Shown piece by piece: positions 27,680-35,053 of a stretch of DNA of 64,000 nt. Within the stretch, counting starts at the first letter, position 1; the number at the start of each line of letters is the position of its first letter. The stretch covers positions 1-64,000 of the forward strand of contig NZ_JALJRW010000012.1 in the NCBI RefSeq assembly GCF_024519465.1, in the 5' to 3' direction. The notes under the pieces are model-generated. The model saw only the letters and a program-made list of their open reading frames with translations, searched no databases and was not told the origin of the DNA. Origin of the DNA: Stenotrophomonas sp. Ste86. GTDB lineage: Bacteria; Pseudomonadota; Gammaproteobacteria; Xanthomonadales; Xanthomonadaceae. The position numbers and the translations under genes were made by a program.

Positions 27680-27895
27680 TCAGTACAGGCGCTGACGCTT
27701 GGTGACGTCGCGCGAGGAGCGACGCAGCTGACGCTTCACAGCAGCAGCAGCTTTACGCTTGCGCTCCTGGGTCGGCTTTTCGTAGAACTCGCGCTTGCGG
27801 GTTTCGGCCAGCACGCCGGCCTTTTCGCAGGTGCGCTTGAAGCGACGGAGCGCAAACTCGAAGGGCTCGTTCTCGCGGACTTTAACGCTGGGCAT
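27680..27895 (-). CDS. rpsU: 30S ribosomal protein S21
   Basis: 71 aa, full length: [18 protein letters not shown]... and a very basic C-terminal half ending KRQRLY, the gamma-proteobacterial S21 form. Needed for initiation on natural mRNAs. First gene of the rpsU-yqeY-yihY-dnaG group, with GGAG before its ATG. Confidence 0.98.
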
Positions 27896-27945
27896 GGAAT
27901 CTCCGGGACACAGTAGAACCGGGTCACACCCGGTGAGAGCCGCAC

Positions 27946-27973
27946 ATTATAGCGGCGGCAAAAGAAGTTGCAA
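27946..27973 (-). promoter_or_regulatory. rpsU promoter
   Basis: On the minus strand TTGCAA (27973-27968), 16 bp, perfect TATAAT (27951-27946). The predicted start is about 27939, 44 nt before the rpsU ATG. Confidence 0.75.
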
Positions 27974-28062
27974 CCCACCCCGGCGAACTTCTTGGCCACA
28001 GGTGGTGTCGGGTGGGCTGGCGGTAACGCTGCCGGGGCCTCAAGCGGTCCATAATACGCGTT

Positions 28063-29088
28063 ATGCGAGTCCTTGGTATCGAATCTTCCTGTGATGAGAC
28101 CGGCGTGGCGGTGTATGACACCGACCTGGCCGGCCCGGACGCACTGCGCGCCCATGCGGTCTATAGCCAGATCGCCCTGCATGCCGAGTACGGCGGGGTG
28201 GTGCCTGAATTGGCCAGCCGCGACCACGTGCGCAAGCTGCTGCCGCTGATCCGCCAGACCCTGGCCGACGCCGGGATGGGCGTGTCCGATATCGACGGGG
28301 TGGCCTATACGGCCGGCCCCGGGCTGGTCGGGGCGCTGCTGGTCGGGGCGGGCGTGGCCCGGTCGCTGGCCTGGGCGCTGGAGGTGCCGGCGGTCGGCGT
28401 ACACCATATGGAAGGGCATCTGCTGGCCCCGCTGATGGAAGACGACCCGCCGCAGGCGCCGTTCGTGGCCCTGCTGGTGTCCGGTGGGCATACCCAGCTG
28501 GTCGCCGTGGACCGGATCGGCCAGTACCGCCTGCTTGGCGAGACCCTGGACGACGCCGCCGGCGAGGCCTTCGACAAGACCGCCAAGCTGATGGGTCTGC
28601 CGTACCCGGGCGGACCGCAGCTGGCCGCGCTGGCCGAGCGCGGCACCCCGGGCCGGTTCAAGTTCACCCGCCCGATGATCGATCGCCCGGGGCTGGATTT
28701 CAGCTTCTCCGGCCTGAAGACCCAGGTGCTGCTGGCCTGGCGTGACAGCGACCAGAGCGAACAGACCCGCGCCGACATCGCCCGTGGCTTTGAAGACGCG
28801 GTGGTCGACACGCTGGCCATCAAGTGTGAGCGCGCGCTGGATGCGGCCGGCACCGATGTGATCGTGGTGGCCGGCGGCGTGGGCGCCAACAAGCGCCTGC
28901 GCGCCAAGCTGCAGCAGATGGCCGCCCGCCGTGGCGGCCGCGCCTGCTTCCCGCGCCCGTCGCTGTGCACCGACAACGGCGCGATGATCGCCTTCGCCGG
29001 CGCCCTGCGCCTGCAGGCCGGCCAGCACAACCCGCCGCAGGTACAGGTCACCCCGCGCTGGGACATGGCGACGCTGCCGGCGGTGTAA
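28063..29088 (+). CDS. tsaD: tRNA threonylcarbamoyladenosine transferase TsaD
   Basis: 341 aa. ASKHA fold; metal motif HHMEGH with His115 and His119, SGGHTQL, and the C-terminal [11 protein letters not shown]. Transfers threonylcarbamoyl to A37 of ANN-decoding tRNAs. Divergent from rpsU, a common arrangement. No ribosome site is visible before the ATG; CATAAT lies only 7 bp upstream, so the message may be leaderless. Confidence 0.97.
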   Translation: MRVLGIESSCDETGVAVYDTDLAGPDALRAHAVYSQIALHAEYGGVVPELASRDHVRKLLPLIRQTLADAGMGVSDIDGVAYTAGPGLVGALLVGAGVARSLAWALEVPAVGVHHMEGHLLAPLMEDDPPQAPFVALLVSGGHTQLVAVDRIGQYRLLGETLDDAAGEAFDKTAKLMGLPYPGGPQLAALAERGTPGRFKFTRPMIDRPGLDFSFSGLKTQVLLAWRDSDQSEQTRADIARGFEDAVVDTLAIKCERALDAAGTDVIVVAGGVGANKRLRAKLQQMAARRGGRACFPRPSLCTDNGAMIAFAGALRLQAGQHNPPQVQVTPRWDMATLPAV

Positions 29089-29100
29089 GTACGCCGCCGG

Positions 29101-29757
29101 TCAGGGCGGGCGATTGCGCAGCAGCGGGGTCACGGCCTCATGCCCGGCCATCCAATTGGCGGTACGTGTGCAGCGCAGTGCCACTAGCCGCTGGATGGCG
29201 GCGAAATCCTCGGCCAGGGCGCGCGCGAAGATGGGTTCATGATGGGCGATGCGGTTGCGCAGCCGCCGCATCTGCTCCAGATCGTTGTGTATGCGTGCGC
29301 GGGTGACATGCCGGGGCGCAGCGGTGTTGGCGCCGGGAAGCACGGTCCCCATGCAACGCGACCACACCCGTACGTCGAACCGCTGCGTGAACATCTTCTG
29401 CCAGAACACGAAGCTCAGCGTGGGAATGACCTGCGGGGTGCCGTGACTGCAGCGTGCGACCGCGCGCTGCAGCTCGCGGCGTGGGTTGTAGCCGCTGGTT
29501 GGACTGGGCAGGCTGTCGGCGAAGCCCTGCACCCACGGCCAGCGTGGTCCGTGAATCCGGGTCAGTGCATCCGAAACCGCGTTGCGGATGACCACTTCAC
29601 CGATGTGCAGCGGAATCAGGAAAGCGGCGGAGATGCGGGCATTCCACACGTACAGTTCAAGCGGGGTACTGCGGACATCAAGGCTGGCTACGGCGTTCTC
29701 GTACGTCCCCATCCGGTCGGCTGACAGCGCCCGCTTCACGGCATCCTCGATCTGCAT
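29101..29757 (-). CDS. Abi-like protein with a HEPN RNxxxH motif
   Basis: 218 aa from ATG 29757 (a GTG two codons earlier is possible). Helical, no membrane segments. N-terminal half has YVWNARISAAFLIPLHIGEVVIRNAVSDAL; the C-terminal half ends in LEQMRRLRNRIAHHEPIF, where Arg169-Asn170-x3-His174 is the HEPN ribonuclease signature seen in Abi_2-type abortive-infection proteins. Related proteins cut RNA in phage defence or toxin systems. It stands alone, convergent to tsaD and back-to-back with a candidate small RNA. No partner protein is encoded beside it. Confidence 0.65.
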   Translation of the reverse strand: MQIEDAVKRALSADRMGTYENAVASLDVRSTPLELYVWNARISAAFLIPLHIGEVVIRNAVSDALTRIHGPRWPWVQGFADSLPSPTSGYNPRRELQRAVARCSHGTPQVIPTLSFVFWQKMFTQRFDVRVWSRCMGTVLPGANTAAPRHVTRARIHNDLEQMRRLRNRIAHHEPIFARALAEDFAAIQRLVALRCTRTANWMAGHEAVTPLLRNRPP

Positions 29758-29885
29758 GGTCACGGCATCCCTGGTCCCTGCTGACGATCGAGACTACGAG
29801 TGTGGCCAGATGCCGGGCATCGGGAATCCGGCCGTGGTGTGGTTGTTCTGACTACCCTTTTTCATCATTCGATTGCCGCGTTCAA

Positions 29886-29940
29886 TTGACGCATCGCAAA
29901 CAACGCGCCCCGTCCCGTTTTGCGTCAACAAAGGTTGACG
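29886..29940 (+). promoter_or_regulatory. Cluster of TTGAC inverted repeats over the small-RNA -35 box
   Basis: TTGACGCA (29886-29893) faces TGCGTCAA (29921-29928), and the latter overlaps a second dyad, CGTCAAC-AAAG-GTTGACG (29923-29940). The last half contains the -35 hexamer TTGACG. These stacked dyads suggest a regulator binding site. Confidence 0.5.
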
Positions 29941-29963
29941 TGGTCGTGTCGGCCCCGTAATTT
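29935..29963 (+). promoter_or_regulatory. Strong sigma-70-like promoter without a following gene
   Basis: TTGACG (29935-29940), 17 bp, TAATTT (29958-29963). Predicted start near 29970. There is no open frame before the terminator at 30030. Confidence 0.7.
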
Positions 29964-29969
29964 TCTGCC

Positions 29970-30060
29970 TACGCGCCACCGGGACTCGCGGATGGGAATC
30001 CCATCTCCCCCCGGGGACAAGAGGTAAGCAAAGGGTCCCGAAAGGGGCCCTTTGTCTTTT
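29970..30060 (+). ncRNA. Candidate small RNA, about 90 nt
   Basis: Defined by the promoter at 29935-29963 and the terminator at 30030-30060. Internal structure: an outer stem CCGGG (29979) / CCCGG (30009) encloses the hairpin GATGGG-AAT-CCCATC, leaving an exposed run of six C, then a single-stranded AAGAGGTAAGC. C-rich loops are a known targeting feature of some xanthomonad small RNAs; I cannot assign this one to a named family. No start codon with a useful frame lies within it. Confidence 0.6.
30030..30060 (+). terminator. Rho-independent terminator of the candidate small RNA
   Basis: AAAGGGTCCC (30030-30039), GAAA tetraloop, GGGGCCCTTT (30044-30053) with one G-U pair, then GTCTTTT. No plus-strand protein gene lies between tsaD (stop 29088) and this site. 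Confidence 0.8.
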
Positions 30061-30150
30061 CCGCCTCGGGCGCTGCACCACGGCGCCTGCCCCCGGTTCC
30101 CGGCACGTTCCGGGCCGGCCCGTTACCATGTCCGACATCTTCCACGTGGC

Positions 30151-30525
30151 ATGGCTATGGACAAGGTATTCATCGAAGGGCTCGAGATCGATGCCCTGAT
30201 CGGCATCTACGACTGGGAACGGCGGATCCGCCAGACCCTGCGTTTCGACCTGGAAATGGGCTTCGACAACCGCCGCCCGGCTGCCAGCGACGACATCGCC
30301 GATACGCTCAACTACAAGGCGGTGAGCAAGCGGATCGAGCAGTTCGTGCGCGAGTCCGACTTCGGCCTGGTGGAAACACTGGCCGAGCGCATCGCCGAGA
30401 TCGTGCTGCGTGAATTCAATGTGCAATGGCTGCGCCTGAAACTGAGCAAGCCCGGTGCGGTGCGCGGCGCGCGCGCGGTCGGGGTGATCATCGAGCGCAG
30501 CGCGCAGGATCTGGCAACCCCCTGA
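30151..30525 (+). CDS. folB: Dihydroneopterin aldolase
   Basis: 124 aa from ATG 30151 (ATG 30157 two codons later is also possible). Whole-length FolB: MDKVFIEGLEIDALIGIYDWERRIRQ, catalytic-region Glu in DFGLVETLAERIAE, and the end KPGAVRGARAVGVIIER. Splits dihydroneopterin to hydroxymethyl-dihydropterin and glycolaldehyde in folate synthesis. Followed by a channel gene after 26 bp. Confidence 0.93.
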   Translation: MAMDKVFIEGLEIDALIGIYDWERRIRQTLRFDLEMGFDNRRPAASDDIADTLNYKAVSKRIEQFVRESDFGLVETLAERIAEIVLREFNVQWLRLKLSKPGAVRGARAVGVIIERSAQDLATP

Positions 30526-30551
30526 TAACCCGGAACGGAGATCGATACACG

Positions 30552-31826
30552 ATGTTGGATGCGGTAGTGGCAACCCGGTGGCTGGACAGTGTGCAGCAGA
30601 CCCTGGAACCCTGGCCTTGGGCCTACACCCTGCTGGTGCTGGCCGCGTTGGCGCTGGCGGCCTGGCTGGCCAACTTCGTCACCAAGAAGGTGCTGTTGCG
30701 CGGCCTGCGCAAGCTGGTGAACCGTTTGCCCGGGCACACCCCCGGCAACGAAGGGGGCAACAACCTGCGGGTGATCTCGCGGTTGTCCAACGTGGTGCCG
30801 AGCATGGTGATCGCCGCCGGCATCCGCATCGTGCCGGACCTGCCGGTGGAGCTGGTCGACTTCGTCATCGGCGCCTGCCGGGCGTGGGCGGTGCTGACGG
30901 TGGCGCTGGCGGTGTCGCATGCGCTGGATGCGGCCAATGACCTGTACGAGCGCCGCCCGGACGCGCGCAACAAGCCGATCAAGGGATACCTGCAGGTCGT
31001 AAAGATCGTGGTGTTCGTGATTGCCGGCCTGTCGATCGTGGCCACCCTGCTGGGGGTCAAGCTTGGTCCGCTGGTCACCGGCCTCGGCGCGGCCACCGCG
31101 GTCCTGATGCTGATCTTCCAGGACACCATCCTGTCGCTGGTGGCCAGCGTGCAGATCAGTGGCGATGGCCGGGTGCGGCTGGGCGACTGGATCGAAATGC
31201 CCAGCCAGAACGCCGATGGCGATGTCATCGATATCGCCCTGCACACCATCACGGTGCAGAACTTCGACAAGACCATCACCACCATCCCGACCAAGAAGCT
31301 GGTGACCGAGTCGTTCAAGAACTGGCGCGGCATGCAGGAAGCGGGCGGGCGCCGGATCAAGCGCGCGCTGTACCTGGACCAGCACAGCGTCGGCTTCGTC
31401 GATGCGCCGATGCTGGTGCAGCTGGAGCAGTTCGCGGTGCTGGGCGATTACCTGCGCGACAAGCAGGCCGAGCTGCAGCAGTGGAACGCCGGGCTGCAGG
31501 CCAAGGGCGTGGCGGCGGTGAACGCGCGCCGGGTCACCAACCTGGGCACGTTCCGCGCGTATGTGGAGCGCTACCTGCAGCAGCATCCGGGCATCCATAC
31601 TGACATGACGCTGTTGGTACGGCAGTTGCAGCCCACGACCCAGGGCCTGCCGCTGGAGATCTACTGCTTCACCCGCACCACCGCCTGGGGCGAGTACGAG
31701 GGCATCCAGTCCGATGTGTTCGACCACCTGCTGGCGACCTTGCCGGCCTTTGGCCTGCGGGTGTTCCAGGAATCCAGCGATGCGATGTTGATGGCCGGGC
31801 AGCAGCGTCTGGCCTCGCCGGAGTAA
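30552..31826 (+). CDS. Mechanosensitive ion channel (MscS family, YbdG type)
   Basis: 424 aa from ATG 30552. About five membrane helices; the pore-lining helix and beta domain follow in order (GPLVTGLGAATAVLMLIFQDTILSLVASVQI, then GDWIEMPSQNADGDVIDI). A conserved TIPTKKLVTESFKNW and the soluble C-terminal cage resemble YbdG. Opens on membrane tension to release solutes. Probably co-transcribed with folB. Confidence 0.92.
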   Translation: MLDAVVATRWLDSVQQTLEPWPWAYTLLVLAALALAAWLANFVTKKVLLRGLRKLVNRLPGHTPGNEGGNNLRVISRLSNVVPSMVIAAGIRIVPDLPVELVDFVIGACRAWAVLTVALAVSHALDAANDLYERRPDARNKPIKGYLQVVKIVVFVIAGLSIVATLLGVKLGPLVTGLGAATAVLMLIFQDTILSLVASVQISGDGRVRLGDWIEMPSQNADGDVIDIALHTITVQNFDKTITTIPTKKLVTESFKNWRGMQEAGGRRIKRALYLDQHSVGFVDAPMLVQLEQFAVLGDYLRDKQAELQQWNAGLQAKGVAAVNARRVTNLGTFRAYVERYLQQHPGIHTDMTLLVRQLQPTTQGLPLEIYCFTRTTAWGEYEGIQSDVFDHLLATLPAFGLRVFQESSDAMLMAGQQRLASPE

Positions 31827-31836
31827 GCTCCTGAGC

Positions 31837-31870
31837 CCCCGTTGCCGTGCTCGCGGCAACGGGGTTCTTC
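31837..31870 (+). terminator. Rho-independent terminator after the channel gene
   Basis: Perfect 11-bp stem CCCCGTTGCCG (31837-31847), 6-nt loop, CGGCAACGGGG (31854-31864), tail TTCTTC. Confidence 0.7.
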
Positions 31871-31901
31871 CCAGGGGGAAGAAAAATGAACGCCAAAATC
31901 A

Positions 31902-31929
31902 TTCACAACGGGTCCGGGAACGCTAGAAT
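31902..31929 (+). promoter_or_regulatory. Promoter of the GH3 gene
   Basis: TTCACA (31902-31907), 16 bp, TAGAAT (31924-31929), each one mismatch from consensus. Predicted start about 31936. Confidence 0.65.
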
Positions 31930-31937
31930 CCCGGCCT

Positions 31938-31951
31938 TGTAAACGTTTTCA
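31938..31951. promoter_or_regulatory. LacI/GalR-family operator
   Basis: TGTAAACGTTTTCA, a near-perfect dyad with the central CG typical of LacI-family sites (and matching the shape of a Gram-positive cre box). It covers the predicted transcription start and ends 12 bp before the GTG, a position that would block initiation. Confidence 0.65.
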
Positions 31952-31963
31952 TAAGGACAGCCG

Positions 31964-34138
31964 GTGGCCGCCGATCGTATCGAAACCCTCATTGCCAAGA
32001 TGACCGTCGAAGAAAAAGTCGGCCAGCTGGGTGTGTTCGCCGACATGGTCCGGCCGTTCGCCCCGGACGTGAATCCGGAAGCCAACGTGCTCAACGCCGA
32101 CCAGGTGCTGCAGCAGGTGCGCGAGGGCAAGGTGGGGTCGCTGTTCAACGGCGTCGGCGTGGAAGCCGGCCGCCGCATCCAGCAGGTCGCGCTGGAAGAA
32201 AGCCGCCTGGGCATCCCGGTGATCCTGGCCGCCGATGTCATCCACGGCATGCGCACCGTGTTCCCGATCCCGCTGGGCGAAGCGGCCAGCTTCGAGCCGG
32301 ACCTGGCCGAGCGCACCGCCCGCGCCACCGCGGTGGAAGCCACCGCTGCCGGCCTGCACTGGACCTACGCACCGGCGGTGGACATCGCCCGTGACCAGCG
32401 CTGGGGCCGCGGTGCCGAGGGCGCCGGTGAAGACGTGGTGCTGGGCTGTGCGTTCGCCGCCGCCCGTGTGCGTGGCTTCCAGGGCCCGGACCTGCGTGCC
32501 GCCGATGCGCTGCTGGCCACGCCGAAGCATTTCGCCGCCTATGGCGCGGTGATGGCCGGCATGGAATACAACATGGTCGACATTTCGCCGCAGACCCTGC
32601 GCGATGTGCACCTGCCGCCGTTCCAGGCCGCCTTCGAGGCGGGCGCGCTGACGGTGATGTCCTCCTTCAACGACATCAACGGCGTGCCGGCCAGTGCCAA
32701 TGCCGAACTGCTCACCGACATCCTGCGCGGGGAATGGAAGTTCCCGGGCGTGGTGATCTCCGATTACACCGCCGACATGGAGCTGGTCGCGCACGGCTAT
32801 GCCGCCGATGACCGCGACGCCACCGCCAAGGCCTTCACCGCCGGTCTGGACCTGAGCATGCAGAGCGGCTTCTATGCCGAGCACCTGCCGGGCCTGATCG
32901 AAAGCGGCGAGGTGCCGATGGCCACGCTGGACGAATCGGTGCGCCGCATCCTGCGCCTGAAGGATGCCATCGGCCTGTTCGACGACCCCTACCGGTCGCT
33001 GGACCTGGACCGTGAAGCGTCCACCGCGCATATCGCCGCGCACGATGAACTCTCGCGCGATGCCGCGCGCCGTTCCATCGTGCTGCTCAAGAACACCGAC
33101 GCGGTGCTGCCGCTGAAGAAGACCGGGCAGAAGATCGCGCTGATCGGCCCGTTCGTGCAGGACCGCGACAACATCGAAGGCTGCTGGACCCTGTTCGGCG
33201 ACAAGTCGCGCTACGTCAGCCTGGAAACTGGCTTGCGTGAGGCGATCGGCGATGCATCGCTGCTGGAAATCGTGCCCGGCTGCGACCTGGAAGTGGCTGT
33301 GCAGGACGGCATCGAGCAGGCCGTGGCGGCTGCACTGCGCGCCGATGTGGTGGTGCTGGCGCTGGGCGAACCGCAGCGCTACAGCGGTGAAGCGCAGTCG
33401 CGCGTGGAAATCACCCTGCCGGCCGCGCAGCAGGCGCTGGCCGAAGCGGTGGCGATGACCGGCAAGCCGCTGGTGGTGCTGCTGCGCAATGGTCGCGCGC
33501 TGGCACTGCAGGGCGCGGTGCGCAATGCGCACGCCGTGGCGATCACCTGGTACCTGGGCACCCAGACCGGGCATGCGGTGGCCGATGTGCTGTTCGGCGA
33601 CTACAACCCGTCCGGTCGCCTGCCGGTGAGCTTCCCGCAGGTGTCCGGCCAGCAGCCGTTCTTCTACAACCATCCGCGCACCGGTCGCCCGGAACTGCCG
33701 ACCATGTCCGAGTTCAAGGCGCGCTGGCGCGAGATCCCCAACGAGGCGCTGTACCCGTTCGGCCACGGCCTGGGTTACACCACCTTCGGCTACGGTGTGC
33801 CGCAGCTGAGCAGCGACACGCTGGGCTGGGACGACACCCTGACCATCACCACCACGCTGACCAACACCGGTGCGGTGGCCGGCGAAGAAGTGGTGCAGCT
33901 GTATATCCACGACCGCGTGGCCAGCCGCGTGCGGCCGGTGCGTGAGCTGAAGGATTTCCGCAAGGTAGCGTTGCAGCCCGGCCAGAGCACCGAGGTGCAG
34001 TTCACGCTGGATCGCCACGCGCTGGGCTTCACCGGTCGCGATGGCGTGTTTCGTGCCGAACCGGGCCAGTTCGAGTTGTGGGTGTGCGCCTCCTCGGCCA
34101 GCGGTGAGCCGGTGATCTTCGAGCTGCTGGCCGGCTGA
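31964..34138 (+). CDS. Cytoplasmic glycoside hydrolase family 3 beta-glucosidase/xylosidase
   Basis: 724 aa from GTG 31964, preceded by AAGGAC. No signal peptide, unlike BglX, so it should cut imported oligosaccharides. Order: GH3 barrel (1-310) with nucleophile Asp267 in VVISDYTADMELV; the alpha/beta sandwich (about 370-590); C-terminal fibronectin-III-like domain (TNTGAVAGEEVVQLYIHDRVAS). Beta-glucosidase or related; the exact sugar cannot be told. A LacI-type operator covers its start, pointing to sugar induction; no LacI gene is in the window. Confidence 0.92.
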   Translation: MAADRIETLIAKMTVEEKVGQLGVFADMVRPFAPDVNPEANVLNADQVLQQVREGKVGSLFNGVGVEAGRRIQQVALEESRLGIPVILAADVIHGMRTVFPIPLGEAASFEPDLAERTARATAVEATAAGLHWTYAPAVDIARDQRWGRGAEGAGEDVVLGCAFAAARVRGFQGPDLRAADALLATPKHFAAYGAVMAGMEYNMVDISPQTLRDVHLPPFQAAFEAGALTVMSSFNDINGVPASANAELLTDILRGEWKFPGVVISDYTADMELVAHGYAADDRDATAKAFTAGLDLSMQSGFYAEHLPGLIESGEVPMATLDESVRRILRLKDAIGLFDDPYRSLDLDREASTAHIAAHDELSRDAARRSIVLLKNTDAVLPLKKTGQKIALIGPFVQDRDNIEGCWTLFGDKSRYVSLETGLREAIGDASLLEIVPGCDLEVAVQDGIEQAVAAALRADVVVLALGEPQRYSGEAQSRVEITLPAAQQALAEAVAMTGKPLVVLLRNGRALALQGAVRNAHAVAITWYLGTQTGHAVADVLFGDYNPSGRLPVSFPQVSGQQPFFYNHPRTGRPELPTMSEFKARWREIPNEALYPFGHGLGYTTFGYGVPQLSSDTLGWDDTLTITTTLTNTGAVAGEEVVQLYIHDRVASRVRPVRELKDFRKVALQPGQSTEVQFTLDRHALGFTGRDGVFRAEPGQFELWVCASSASGEPVIFELLAG

Positions 34139-34163
34139 GACGGCGGGGCGGCCACGCCGCCCC

Positions 34164-34275
34164 GTAGAGCCGACCGTTGGTCGGCTGCCGTGCTGCCTCG
34201 CCGACCGTTGGTCGGTTGCCGTGCCTGGACGCGTGATTAGCGTTGCGGAAGCAGCCGACCAACGGTCGGCTCTAC
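34164..34275. repeat. Three REP palindromes (GACC/GGTC family)
   Basis: Copies at 34164-34187 (GTAGAGCC head), 34201-34219 (head lost) and 34251-34275 (reverse orientation, ends CTCTAC). Core CCGACCGTTGGTCGG. They lie between the GH3 gene and the lipoprotein gene; I see nothing else in that gap. Confidence 0.8.
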
Positions 34276-34372
34276 CCGTTGGTCGTCGCCGGCGGCAGGC
34301 GGACTGGTCATCATCGGCGGCTGACGTAAACGCGGTTACGCTGGCGCCCTCGCGATATCGACGGAGCCGAGC

Positions 34373-34999
34373 ATGCGTGTGATCCGAATCCTGTTACCCA
34401 CCCTGTTGCTGGCCGCCTGTTCGCAGCCGGCGCCGCCGGCGGCGGACGCCGCTGCACCGGCTACCTCGCCACCGGCGACCACCGCCACGCCCGGGGATGA
34501 CGTGCCGGCCGCCGGCCTGTCGCCGGATGCGGTGAATGCCGGTGCCGAACCTGCGCCGGATGCCGCCACCCAGGCACCGCCCAATGGCAGCCCCGAGGCG
34601 TCCGATGCGATCGACACCGAAGAGGGCGAGGGCGATGCCCGCCAGCGTATTGAAAAACTGCTCGGCGACGCAGACGCGTACGAGGCGCTGTTCAAAGACC
34701 TGCAGCGCGGTGTCGCCGCCAACGATGCCAATGCCGTGGCGGCATTGATGCGCTATCCGCTGCTGGTGCATGTGGGCGGCAAGAAACGCCAGGTGGCCGA
34801 TGCGGCCACGTTCAAGCGCGAATACAGCCAGATCGTCACCCCGGAGATCGCCAAGGCGATCGCCGCGCAGACCTTCGATGGGCTGTTCGTGAACTGGGAA
34901 GGCGCGATGATCGGCAAGGGCCAGGTCTGGATCGGCGGCAAGTGCCTGGACAAGGACTGCACCCGCTCGGACGTCAAGGTCATCACCGTGCAGGATTGA
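34373..34999 (+). CDS. Hypothetical lipoprotein
   Basis: 208 aa. Lipobox LLLAAC at residues 11-16 (Cys16). Then a long Ala/Pro/Thr-rich low-complexity stretch (to about residue 75), an acidic linker, and a compact C-terminal domain (about 85-208) with Cys189 and Cys194 (GGKCLDKDCTRSD). The C-terminal domain looks like a nuclear-transport-factor-2-like fold, but I cannot name a family. Confidence 0.65.
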   Translation: MRVIRILLPTLLLAACSQPAPPAADAAAPATSPPATTATPGDDVPAAGLSPDAVNAGAEPAPDAATQAPPNGSPEASDAIDTEEGEGDARQRIEKLLGDADAYEALFKDLQRGVAANDANAVAALMRYPLLVHVGGKKRQVADAATFKREYSQIVTPEIAKAIAAQTFDGLFVNWEGAMIGKGQVWIGGKCLDKDCTRSDVKVITVQD

Positions 35000-35005
35000 C
35001 CGGCG

Positions 35006-35046
35006 CTGCCCGCCCTTCCGGCCTCGAGGACCGGGAGGGCGGGCAG
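35006..35046. terminator. Long hairpin between convergent genes
   Basis: CTGCCCGCCC-TTCCGG (35006-35021) pairs with CCGGGA-GGGCGGGCAG (35031-35046), one G-U pair. It lies between the lipoprotein stop (34999) and the stop of the minus-strand dehydrogenase (35054). No T-tract. Confidence 0.55.
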
Positions 35047-35053
35047 GTCAGGA

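Noticed and set aside
29970-30060. Assignment of the small RNA to sX13, a known C-loop RNA of Xanthomonas
   Set aside because: Only the C-rich exposed run is similar in kind. I recall sX13 in a different gene neighbourhood and cannot match the sequence, so no name was given.
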